Below, piece by piece: positions 1-5,042 of a stretch of DNA of 5,909 nucleotides. Under the pieces are notes generated by a model. The model did not search any database and was not told the origin of the DNA. It worked only from the letters and a program-made list of their open reading frames with translations. A program made the translations under genes and the position numbers. Source of the stretch: Pseudomonas sp. (GTDB lineage: Bacteria > Pseudomonadota > Gammaproteobacteria > Pseudomonadales > Pseudomonadaceae); assembly GCA_003488145.1 (NCBI GenBank), contig DNMQ01000247.1, positions 1 to 5,909 of the forward strand, read 5' to 3'. Position 1 is the stretch's first letter, and each line of letters opens with the position of its first letter.

Positions 1-1
1 G

Positions 2-550
2 CTGAACCAGTCGGTGTTCGAGTCGCGGGAAGCGCTGGCCGAGGTGATGAGCAGCGATCTTTCCGCGGCAGCCGGCAAGCCGGTGAAGGTGCGCCTGCGC
101 ACGCTGGATGAGGTGGCGGCCGAGGGTGTAGCGACGCTGCCGGGGCGCTGCGTCGACGATCTGGACGTGACCATCGAGCATTACGACCATCCTCAACCGG
201 GACTGTTGGCCTGTGATGCCGGGCATATGGTCGAGGAGTCGCTGCACAGCCACTTGCTCAAGTCCAACTGTCCGGTGACCGGTCAGCCGGACTGGGGCAG
301 CGTAGTCGTCGAGTACCGCGGCGCGGCGTTGCAGGCGGAGAGCCTGTTGGCCTATCTGGTGAGCTTCCGTCAGCATGCCGACTTTCACGAGCAATGCGTG
401 GAGCGCATCTTTCTCGATCTGCAGCGTTTGCTGCAGCCGGAGAAGCTGACCGTCTATGCGCGTTACGTGCGCCGTGGCGGGCTGGACATCAATCCGTACC
501 GCAGTACCGAGGCGATGGTCGTGGACAATCGCCGTCTGGTGCGCCAGTAA
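2..550 (+). CDS. queF: QueF, NADPH-dependent 7-cyano-7-deazaguanine reductase (C-terminal part)
   Basis: QueF reduces the nitrile of preQ0 to the amine preQ1 with NADPH, a late step in making the tRNA nucleoside queuosine; it is cytosolic. The frame is open from the first complete codon to TAA at 548-550, giving 183 visible residues. Bimodular QueF proteins have about 275-285 residues, so roughly 90-100 N-terminal residues, including the ESKS-type QueF motif, lie outside the window. The visible part opens with LNQ, which normally follows that motif. The active-site stretch [12 protein letters not shown] is present: the nucleophilic Cys that forms the thioimide is encoded at 269-271 and the general-acid Asp at 290-292. 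The FHE motif (His 386-388, Glu 389-391), associated with substrate binding, is intact. The GTG at 14 is an internal Val codon, not a start. The gene converges with the next one. Identification is firm; the truncation is only the window edge. Confidence 0.96.
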   Translation: MNQSVFESREALAEVMSSDLSAAAGKPVKVRLRTLDEVAAEGVATLPGRCVDDLDVTIEHYDHPQPGLLACDAGHMVEESLHSHLLKSNCPVTGQPDWGSVVVEYRGAALQAESLLAYLVSFRQHADFHEQCVERIFLDLQRLLQPEKLTVYARYVRRGGLDINPYRSTEAMVVDNRRLVRQ

Positions 551-558
551 CGCAGCGA

Positions 559-584
559 GTCAGGGTCGCAGCGCGACCTGTGAC
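559..584. terminator. Hairpin between convergent queF and DUF4404 gene
   Basis: GGTCGC (564-569) pairs with GCGACC (573-578) around a three-base AGC loop. The stem extends through a G-T wobble (563/579) and, after one bulged G at 580, through GTCA (559-562) with TGAC (581-584). It begins 9 bases after the queF stop and ends 6 bases before the stop of the opposing gene, so it could serve both strands. There is no clear T tract on either side, so factor-independent termination is uncertain. Confidence 0.4.
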
Positions 585-589
585 CTGCT

Positions 590-856
590 TCAGATGCCCA
601 TGTTGGCCAGGGTCTGCATGATGTTGCGCAGCGTCATGGCCATGCTTGGGTGGCTGACCTCGAAGCGCTCGACGGCCAGGTTGACGCCATCCACCAGCGA
701 GTCGTTGTGGTCGGTGCTGCCCTGCGTCGCCAGGCGAACTTCGATGTCCTGGGCGATCGCTTGCAGCGAAGCCCGCTCCTCATCGGTCAGCGGCGTGTCC
801 TGGGCCAGTTGATAACGCAGTTCTTCGAGCTGCGACTGCAGATCATGTTCCGGCAT
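590..856 (-). CDS. DUF4404 family small protein, function unknown
   Basis: An 88-residue cytosolic-looking protein with no signal peptide, membrane segment or cysteine. It matches the DUF4404 pattern: an N-terminal amphipathic, probably coiled helix (residues 3-18, LQSQLEELRYQL), a second helix at about 24-45, and the conserved C-terminal block at about 62-88 containing ERFEVSHPSM and ending LANMGI. Family members are about 85-90 residues, so this is full length. The ATG at 854-856 follows an AGAGGGAAG ribosome-binding site at normal spacing. Homologues have sometimes been labelled ParA-like, but no Walker motif or nucleotide-binding site is visible, so that label is not adopted. The gene stands alone, convergent with queF and divergent from mlaA. 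No clear minus-strand promoter was recognised upstream. No biochemical role can be given. Confidence 0.85.
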   Translation of the reverse strand: MPEHDLQSQLEELRYQLAQDTPLTDEERASLQAIAQDIEVRLATQGSTDHNDSLVDGVNLAVERFEVSHPSMAMTLRNIMQTLANMGI

Positions 857-947
857 TTTGCTTCCCTCTCATGGGTTTACGGGCGGCGTGTAATGAACGT
901 CGATAGCTGAAGGTTAAACCAGCGGCCAGGCCTTGTCTGTGCCTTTA

Positions 948-969
948 CCGGCGCTGGCGCAAGCGCCGG
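948..969. repeat. GC-rich inverted repeat in the DUF4404 gene-mlaA intergenic region
   Basis: CCGGCGC (948-954) and GCGCCGG (963-969) are perfect complements with an 8-base loop. An alternative fold pairs GGCGC (956-960) with GCGCC (963-967). An outer pair, CAGGCC (927-932) and GGCCTG (968-973), partly overlaps the right arm. It lies more than 30 bases upstream of the proposed mlaA promoter, in untranslated sequence. It could be a protein site or a transcription block between the divergent units; only one copy is seen in the window. Confidence 0.4.
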
Positions 970-982
970 CCTGTGCCACGAA

Positions 983-998
983 AGCCGAATATCCGGCT
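983..998. promoter_or_regulatory. Near-palindrome just upstream of the mlaA promoter (possible operator)
   Basis: AGCCG (983-987) and CGGCT (994-998) are perfect inverted half-sites around the AT-rich centre AATATC. The 16-base element ends two bases before the proposed -35 hexamer of mlaA, where an activator would normally bind. The regulator is unknown and the assignment rests on position and symmetry only. Confidence 0.3.
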
Positions 999-1000
999 AA

Positions 1001-1030
1001 CTGCCGAAAACAGGATGTTCACTCTATACT
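1001..1030 (+). promoter_or_regulatory. Putative sigma-70 promoter of mlaA
   Basis: TATACT at 1025-1030 matches five of six bases of the TATAAT consensus. The best -35 partner is CTGCCG at 1001-1006, only three of six bases, at an 18-base spacing. Transcription would start near 1037, giving a leader of about 50 bases before the mlaA ATG. The -10 is convincing; the weak -35 suggests activator dependence or a modest promoter. Confidence 0.4.
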
Positions 1031-1070
1031 GCGCGGTCTGCGTCGGTGCGCCGCATGCACCAAATACCTA

Positions 1071-1088
1071 AGGGAGAGAAAAGTGATG
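1071..1088 (+). promoter_or_regulatory. Ribosome-binding site that fixes the mlaA start
   Basis: AGGGAGAG at 1071-1078 is followed by tandem in-frame start codons, GTG (1083-1085) and ATG (1086-1088). The ATG lies 7 bases from the purine tract, against 4 for the GTG, and is preferred. The frame stays open upstream to 933, but that extension has no such site and would bury the signal peptide. Confidence 0.65.
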
Positions 1089-1787
1089 CCCAAGATCGCT
1101 ACGGCCTGGATCGCCGTGCTCAAGGCCAGTTTCGTCGCTACGATCGCCACGCTTGGCGCAGCGCCAGCGTTAGCGGCCGAAGAAGATCCGTGGGAAGGCG
1201 TCAACCGCGCGGTGTTTCGTTTCAATGACACCGTCGACACCTACACCCTCAAGCCCTTGGCCCAGGGCTACCAGAAAGTGACGCCGAGCTTCCTCGAGGA
1301 CGGCATCGGCAATGTGTTCAGTAATCTCGGTGATGTGGTGGTGCTGACCAATGACCTGCTGCAGGGCAAGGTCCGCGATGCCGGCATCGACACCAGTCGC
1401 ATCCTGTTCAATACCACATTCGGCGTGCTCGGTTTCTTCGACGTTGCCACCCGTATGGGGCTGCACAAGAACGATGAGGACTTCGGCCAGACGCTGGGTG
1501 CCTGGGGGCTGGGAAGTGGGCCATATGTCGTGCTGCCGCTGCTTGGGCCAAGCACGGTGCGTGATGCCGTCGGCCGGGTGCCGGATTCCTTCCTCGAACC
1601 GTATCCGCACATGGATCATGTGCCGACCCGCAACGTGACGCGGGGTGTGGACCTGATCGATACGCGCGCAGGACTGCTGTCAGCCGAGAAGATGATTCAG
1701 GGGGATCGCTACATCTTTGTACGCAACGCCTACCTTCAGAATCGCGAATTCCGGGTCAAGGACGGGGAAGTCGAAGACGACTTCTGA
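1086..1787 (+). CDS. mlaA: MlaA/VacJ, outer-membrane phospholipid-removal protein
   Basis: MlaA sits in the outer membrane and takes mislocalised phospholipids from its outer leaflet, passing them to periplasmic MlaC and the MlaFEDB transporter, which preserves lipid asymmetry. The 233-residue product is close to the family length of about 230-250. Residues 1-30 form a signal peptide: a short basic N-terminus (MPK), a hydrophobic core, and a PALA-A type signal-peptidase I site near 30/31. The mature part shows the family blocks DPWEGVNR (34-41), GIGNVFSNL (73-81), NTTFGVLGFFDVA (109-121), DFGQTLGAWG (132-141) and GPYVVLPLLGPS (145-156). Unlike the lipoprotein MlaA of E. coli, there is no lipobox and no cysteine anywhere, so the protein cannot be lipidated in the classical way. 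The acidic C-terminus (GEVEDDF) is intact. No other mla gene is adjacent, the usual arrangement for this member of the pathway. Identification is strong. Confidence 0.95.
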   Translation: MPKIATAWIAVLKASFVATIATLGAAPALAAEEDPWEGVNRAVFRFNDTVDTYTLKPLAQGYQKVTPSFLEDGIGNVFSNLGDVVVLTNDLLQGKVRDAGIDTSRILFNTTFGVLGFFDVATRMGLHKNDEDFGQTLGAWGLGSGPYVVLPLLGPSTVRDAVGRVPDSFLEPYPHMDHVPTRNVTRGVDLIDTRAGLLSAEKMIQGDRYIFVRNAYLQNREFRVKDGEVEDDF

Positions 1788-1791
1788 AGCC

Positions 1792-1812
1792 TGGCCGCAT
1801 TTGCTGCGGCCA
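1792..1812. terminator. Strong hairpin between convergent mlaA and pilZ-domain gene
   Basis: TGGCCGCA (1792-1799) and TGCGGCCA (1805-1812) form a perfect 8-base GC-rich stem with loop TTTGC. It begins 5 bases after the mlaA stop and ends 14 bases before the stop of the opposing gene. No T tract follows on either strand, so it may stabilise 3' ends or act with Rho rather than be a complete intrinsic terminator. Confidence 0.5.
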
Positions 1813-1826
1813 TCGCTGGAGCAGGG

Positions 1827-2126
1827 TCAGGACATCGAGAGGATTGCCAGACCCAGGCTCTGCCGGCCATCGTCGAGCTGGCTGACGCGTACGACTTCTG
1901 TCTGCGCGTCCAGTCCTTTCAGTTCGCTGTGCTCGGATGGAATGAGTACGCGGACCTTGTCGCCCATGCGTAGTTGGGCGCTGGCCAGAACCTGCATGCC
2001 GGTACTGGAGAGGTCGATACAGGTGCCGCTCAGTTTTGTATCGCCATGTTCCAGCGCAACGGTGGTTTCGATTTGCATTCGGATGAAATCGCGTTTTTCA
2101 CTGTAATCGCGGTCTTTCTGGCTCAT
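1827..2126 (-). CDS. Single-domain PilZ protein, predicted c-di-GMP receptor
   Basis: A 99-residue protein made of one PilZ domain, the common bacterial receptor for the second messenger cyclic di-GMP. Both ligand-binding signatures are present: RxxxR as R12-D-F-I-R16 in the N-terminal linker, and the D/NxSxxG motif as DLSSTG (38-43). The C-terminal SLGLAI strand closes the barrel. There is no signal peptide, membrane segment or output domain, so it should be cytosolic and act by contacting a partner. The ATG at 2124-2126 follows AAGG with 8 bases of spacing. The gene is divergent from the rssB-type regulator and convergent with mlaA; I recall PA2799 of P. aeruginosa as a PilZ protein in the same place. 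The domain call and predicted ligand binding are strong; the partner and phenotype are unknown, so no gene symbol is given. Confidence 0.92.
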   Translation of the reverse strand: MSQKDRDYSEKRDFIRMQIETTVALEHGDTKLSGTCIDLSSTGMQVLASAQLRMGDKVRVLIPSEHSELKGLDAQTEVVRVSQLDDGRQSLGLAILSMS

Positions 2127-2159
2127 GGTTTCAACCTTTTATATATGGCTTGCGGCATT

Positions 2160-2189
2160 CTTATAGCTCCCCTCAATTCGACCTGTAAA
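2160..2189 (-). promoter_or_regulatory. Putative sigma-70 promoter of the PilZ-domain gene
   Basis: Read on the minus strand, TTTACA (2184-2189) matches five of six bases of the -35 consensus and TATAAG (2160-2165) five of six of the -10, separated by 18 bases. Transcription would start near 2153, leaving a short leader of about 27 bases. This is the best sigma-70 match noticed in the window. A second TATATA stretch lies nearer the gene at about 2140-2146 but lacks a clear -35. Confidence 0.55.
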
Positions 2190-2206
2190 GGCGCCAGCCG
2201 GTCGGC

Positions 2207-2235
2207 TTGAAACCCCGATCGTATGGGAGTACCGT
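2207..2235 (+). promoter_or_regulatory. Putative sigma-70 promoter of the rssB-rssC operon
   Basis: TTGAAA (2207-2212, five of six -35 bases) is followed after exactly 17 bases by TACCGT (2230-2235, matching T1, A2 and T6 of the -10). The start would be near 2242, with a leader of about 80 bases. The -35 overlaps a short inverted repeat, AGCCG (2196-2200) / CGGCT (2203-2207), which could hold a regulator. It lies about 20 bases from the -35 of the opposing pilZ promoter, so the two may interfere. Confidence 0.35.
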
Positions 2236-2320
2236 CTGCGCCTTGAAACGAACCCAAGCCCGGCGTCATGCGGGGCCAATGTTTTCGCCAATCATCCTGG
2301 CGACACCGCCTGGTAGGAAC

Positions 2321-3505
2321 ATGCATAAACCAAGCGCGACGCTGCTGATCATAGATGACGACGATGTGGTTCGAGCCAGTCTGGCTGCCTATCTGGATGA
2401 CAGTGGTTTTCGTGTCTTGCAGGCCGGCAATGGCCCGCAGGGCATGGAGCTCTTCGAGTCGGAGCAGCCCGATCTGGTGATCTGCGATCTGCGCATGCCG
2501 CAGATGGATGGCCTTGAGCTGATCCGTCAGATCAGTGAGCGCCAGCTCGACCTCCCAGTGATCGTGGTTTCCGGTGCCGGCGTGATGAGCGACGCGGTGG
2601 AGGCCCTGCGCTTGGGCGCTGCCGACTACCTGATCAAGCCACTCGAAGACCTGGCGATGCTCGAGCATTCGGTACGCCGGGCACTGGACCGTTCTCGTCT
2701 GCGGCTGGAAAATCGCCGCTATCGTGAACAGCTCGAGACGGCCAATCGTGATTTGCAAGCCAGCCTGCACCTGCTGCAGGAAGACCAGGACGCCGGTCGC
2801 CAAGTGCAGATGAACATGCTGCCGGTGACGCCCTGGAGCGTCGATGGCTTCGACTTCGCCCACCAGATCATCCCATCGCTGTACCTGTCCGGTGACTTCG
2901 TCGACTATTTTCGCGTGGATGAGCGGCGCATCGGTTTCTACCTGGCCGATGTTTCCGGCCATGGTGCCTCCTCGGCGTTCGTGACCGTGCTGCTCAAGTT
3001 CATGACGACCCGCCTGCTGTACGAGTCGCGCCGTGGCGGCACGCTGCGCGAGTTCAAACCGTCGGAAGTGCTAGATCACATCAACCGCGGGCTGATCAAT
3101 TGCAAGCTGGGCAAGCACGTGACCATGCTGGGCGGCGTTATCGATCAGGAGCATGACGTGCTGCACTACAGCATTGGCGGTCATCTGCCTATGCCGGTGC
3201 TGTACACGGGAGAGGGCGCGCACTATCTAGAAGGGCGCGGGTTGCCGGTCGGGTTGTTCGTTGAGGCGACCTATCAGAATTTCGAGCTGAAGCTGCCCGA
3301 GACCTTTAGCTTGACCTTGCTCTCCGACGGCATTCTGGACCTTTTGCCCGGCGACACACTCAAAGAAAAAGAGTCCGCGCTGCCCGGTCTGATTACCGAT
3401 GCCGGTGGCACGCTGGATGGATTACGTCGAGTCTTCGGGTTGGCCGAGCTGGCTGACATGCCCGACGATATCGCCTTGCTGGTGTTGAGCAGGAACCTTG
3501 CATGA
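2321..3505 (+). CDS. rssB: RssB-type response regulator with PP2C (SpoIIE-like) phosphatase domain
   Basis: A 394-residue, two-domain cytosolic regulator. Residues 7-120 are a receiver domain: acidic cluster DDDD (12-15), phospho-acceptor Asp56 in the stretch ICDLRMP, Ser84 and Lys106 (LIKP). Residues 121-160 form a charged helical, probably coiled-coil linker. Residues 165-392 are a PP2C-type phosphatase with the motifs GDFVDY (191-196, Asp192), ADVSGHGASSA (209-219, Asp210), SDGILD (335-340, Asp336) and MPDDIALL (380-387). The metal-binding aspartates are all present, so the phosphatase looks active, unlike the degenerate domain of E. coli RssB. E. coli RssB delivers the sigma factor RpoS to ClpXP; the same role here is inferred. 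The ATG at 2321 matches the expected start, MHKPSATLL leading into the first receiver strand. Its ribosome site is poor (AGGA only 2 bases away), and an in-frame ATG at 2279 is the alternative. The last bases overlap the next gene. Confidence 0.92.
   Translation: MHKPSATLLIIDDDDVVRASLAAYLDDSGFRVLQAGNGPQGMELFESEQPDLVICDLRMPQMDGLELIRQISERQLDLPVIVVSGAGVMSDAVEALRLGAADYLIKPLEDLAMLEHSVRRALDRSRLRLENRRYREQLETANRDLQASLHLLQEDQDAGRQVQMNMLPVTPWSVDGFDFAHQIIPSLYLSGDFVDYFRVDERRIGFYLADVSGHGASSAFVTVLLKFMTTRLLYESRRGGTLREFKPSEVLDHINRGLINCKLGKHVTMLGGVIDQEHDVLHYSIGGHLPMPVLYTGEGAHYLEGRGLPVGLFVEATYQNFELKLPETFSLTLLSDGILDLLPGDTLKEKESALPGLITDAGGTLDGLRRVFGLAELADMPDDIALLVLSRNLA
3491..3505 (+). promoter_or_regulatory. 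rssB-rssC junction: internal ribosome-binding site and ATGA overlap
   Basis: AGGA at 3491-3494, within the last codons of rssB, lies 7 bases before the rssC ATG (3502-3504). The rssB TGA (3503-3505) overlaps that ATG as ATGA. This is a typical translational-coupling junction and indicates that the two proteins are made together. Confidence 0.75.
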
Positions 3506-3984
3506 GTACTGGTAGAATCCAGTTCGCCGAGATGGATGGCACCTTTGTTCTGAAGTTCATAGGTGAAATCCGTTTGACGCTCTGTTCGGCGCTGGATGCA
3601 ACGATCGAGAAGATCTTCTCGTCGCGCAATTTTTCTTCGATTGTCATTGATCTGACCGAAAGCCGAAGCATTGACAGCACCACCTTGGGCCTGTTGGCCA
3701 AGCTGTCGATACTGTCGCGGCAGAAGGTGGGCATGTTGCCGACGCTGGTCACCACCCACCCGGACATCACCCGGCTGTTGCAGTCTATGGGCTTTGATCA
3801 GGTGTTCAATATCGTCGATACGCCGTTGCCTTGCCCGGAATGCCTGGCCGATCTGCCATCGCAGGATCAGTCCGAAGAGGTGGTGAAGGCCAAGGTGCTC
3901 GAGGCTCACCGCATCCTGATGAGCCTCAACGAATCCAACCGCGAGGCCTTCCATGACCTCGTCACCGCATTGGAGCGGTCCTGA
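3502..3984 (+). CDS. rssC: STAS-domain anti-sigma factor antagonist-like protein (RssC type)
   Basis: A 160-residue cytosolic protein. Residues 4-106 are a STAS domain of the anti-sigma-antagonist kind (SpoIIAA-like): strands at 5-9 and 14-20, IVIDLTES (47-54), then the phosphorylation loop DSTTLG (58-63). Ser59 or Thr60 aligns with the switch serine region of SpoIIAA. Residues 107-160 are an extra tail beyond the usual ~110-residue domain, with a Cys-Pro-Glu-Cys motif (111-114) and a helical segment at 124-158. It is coupled to the upstream phosphatase-bearing regulator, so this protein is its obvious candidate substrate: dephosphorylation would change which partner it binds. No HPK-type kinase is encoded in the window. 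The name rssC follows usage for the gene after rssB in pseudomonads and Azotobacter as I recall it; the STAS fold is sure, the exact role is inferred. Confidence 0.88.
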   Translation: MSTGRIQFAEMDGTFVLKFIGEIRLTLCSALDATIEKIFSSRNFSSIVIDLTESRSIDSTTLGLLAKLSILSRQKVGMLPTLVTTHPDITRLLQSMGFDQVFNIVDTPLPCPECLADLPSQDQSEEVVKAKVLEAHRILMSLNESNREAFHDLVTALERS

Positions 3985-3989
3985 TCAGG
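3980..3989. other. Palindrome supplying the stop codons of both rssC and tal
   Basis: CCTGATCAGG is a perfect 10-base palindrome. Its centre TGATCA (3982-3987) reads TGA on the plus strand, ending rssC, and TGA on the minus strand, ending tal, with no base between the two genes. It is too tight to fold as a useful hairpin. A weak stem, ACCGC (3964-3968) with GCGGT (3975-3979), lies inside the end of rssC. Confidence 0.9.
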
Positions 3990-4911
3990 CCAGCTTGGCC
4001 AGCAGGGCTTCGAGTTTCTCCTGGTCCCGCGCGAACTGACGGATGCCTTCGGCAAGCTTTTCGGTCGCCATCGCATCCTCGTTCAGGCCCCAGCGGAAGC
4101 TCTTTTCATCCAGACTGATACGCGCTTCTGACTCGCAGCCGGGCTGCAGTTTGCGTTCCAGCGCGCCGCTGGCTGCGGCCAGGTCGCGGAGCAGTTCCGG
4201 GCTGATGGTCAGCCGGTCGCAACCGGCCAGTGCCTCGATCTGTCCGACATTGCGGAAGCTCGCGCCCATCACTACCGTCTTGTATCCGTGAGCCTTGTAG
4301 TAGTCGTAGATGCGGCTGACCGACTGCACGCCCGGATCTTCCGCGCCTTGGTAATCACGTCCTTCGTGCTTCTTGTACCAGTCATAGATGCGGCCAACGA
4401 ATGGCGAGATCAGGAAGACGCCGGCCTCGGCGCATGCCACGGCCTGGGTGAAGGAGAACAGCAGGGTGAGGTTGGTCTGGATGCCGGCTTTCTCCAACTG
4501 TTCGGCTGCGCGGATGCCTTCCCAGGTCGAAGCGATCTTGATCAGAACGCGCTCGCGGCTGATGCCAGCCTGCTCGTAAAGGCCGATCAGGCGCTCACCG
4601 CGCTGGACCATGGCTTGAGTGTCGAAAGACAATCGCGCGTCGACCTCGGTGGAGATGCGCCCGGGGATCAGTTCCAGAATCTGCTTGCCTACCGCGACGG
4701 CGAACAGGTCGCACGCCAGACCGATATCGCCGTGGCACTGCTTCATCGCGTTCGCCAGGTCATCGGCATAACGCGGCATAGCCGCTGCTTTGAGCAGCAG
4801 TGAAGGATTGGTGGTGGCGTCCACCGGTTTCAGGCGAGCAATGGCGTCGATGTCGCCTGTATCGGCGACGACAGTGGTGAACTGCTTGAGTTGTTCCAGC
4901 TTGGAAGTCAT
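3985..4911 (-). CDS. tal: Transaldolase (TalB type)
   Basis: Transaldolase moves a dihydroxyacetone unit from sedoheptulose-7-phosphate to glyceraldehyde-3-phosphate, giving erythrose-4-phosphate and fructose-6-phosphate in the non-oxidative pentose phosphate pathway; it is cytosolic. The 308-residue length fits the TalB subfamily (about 305-320). Seen in order: VVADTGD with Asp17, [11 protein letters not shown] with Asn35, [10 protein letters not shown] (88-97), the Schiff-base lysine Lys125 in [10 protein letters not shown] (codon 4537-4539), [10 protein letters not shown] (148-157), [11 protein letters not shown] (169-179) and GASFRN (216-221). The start at 4911 gives the family N-terminus [18 protein letters not shown]; an in-frame extension to 4971 is open but untypical. 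GGAG is the nearest ribosome site, about 10 bases upstream. The gene lies downstream of dusA in the same direction but probably has its own promoter. Identification is firm. Confidence 0.97.
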   Translation of the reverse strand: MTSKLEQLKQFTTVVADTGDIDAIARLKPVDATTNPSLLLKAAAMPRYADDLANAMKQCHGDIGLACDLFAVAVGKQILELIPGRISTEVDARLSFDTQAMVQRGERLIGLYEQAGISRERVLIKIASTWEGIRAAEQLEKAGIQTNLTLLFSFTQAVACAEAGVFLISPFVGRIYDWYKKHEGRDYQGAEDPGVQSVSRIYDYYKAHGYKTVVMGASFRNVGQIEALAGCDRLTISPELLRDLAAASGALERKLQPGCESEARISLDEKSFRWGLNEDAMATEKLAEGIRQFARDQEKLEALLAKLA

Positions 4912-4942
4912 GTAAGAGGGGCTCCGTCCTGTGAGTGGCATG

Positions 4943-4971
4943 ACCTTACCCGAGCCAGTCAGCCCGCTCAA
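4943..4971 (-). promoter_or_regulatory. Possible sigma-70 promoter of tal
   Basis: On the minus strand TTGAGC (4966-4971, four of six -35 bases) is separated by exactly 17 bases from TAAGGT (4943-4948, matching T1, A2 and T6). The start would be near 4936, about 25 bases before the tal ATG. The -35 sits inside the hairpin at 4963-4979, so promoter and hairpin may not both be functional as drawn. Confidence 0.3.
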
Positions 4972-4979
4972 CGAGCGGG
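4963..4979 (-). terminator. Hairpin between dusA and tal (terminator or attenuator-like)
   Basis: CCCGCTC (4963-4969) and GAGCGGG (4973-4979) make a perfect 7-base GC-rich stem with a 3-base loop, 63 bases beyond the dusA stop and 51 bases before the tal ATG. No T tract follows in the dusA direction, so it is a weak intrinsic terminator at best. A smaller stem, CGTTC/GAACG with loop CTT (5023-5035), lies closer to the dusA stop. Confidence 0.35.
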
Positions 4980-5042
4980 TGGACCCGGATGCGCCTGGCC
5001 TTTGATTCAGATGCCGGGGTTGCGTTCCTTGAACGTGGAGCG

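Noticed and set aside
590..856. ParA / chromosome-partitioning label for the DUF4404 protein
   Set aside because: At 88 residues and with no Walker A or B motif it cannot be a ParA ATPase; the label appears to come from annotation transfer.
933..1085. In-frame 51-codon N-terminal extension of mlaA
   Set aside because: It has no ribosome site, contains the inverted repeats and the promoter, and would place the signal peptide internally. AGGGAGAG before 1086 defines the start.
1170..1619. Minus-strand open frames of 149 and 114 codons inside mlaA
   Set aside because: They are shadows of mlaA codons with low-complexity composition and no family resemblance.
2145..2165. Possible sigma-54 promoter (TGGC...TTGC-like) before rssB
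   Set aside because: The GG and GC elements are not at the required spacing, and only a partial TGGC half is present.
2123..2962. 279-codon open frame on the minus strand opposite rssB and the pilZ promoter region
   Set aside because: It is antisense to a clear receiver-PP2C gene, has no recognisable domain or plausible ribosome site, and is the type of long shadow frame that strong G/C third-position bias produces.
3274..3954. 226-codon minus-strand open frame opposite the rssB-rssC junction
   Set aside because: It spans two real, translationally coupled genes in antisense. Its composition is rich in Gln, His and Arg, as expected from reverse-reading GC-rich codons.
4288..4803. 171-codon plus-strand open frame opposite tal
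   Set aside because: It is antisense to a firmly identified transaldolase, with no domain signature and no start signal.
4912..4971. In-frame 20-codon N-terminal extension of tal
   Set aside because: The transaldolase family begins with the TSKLEQLKQ segment right after the Met at 4911. The extension overlaps the hairpin and candidate promoter.
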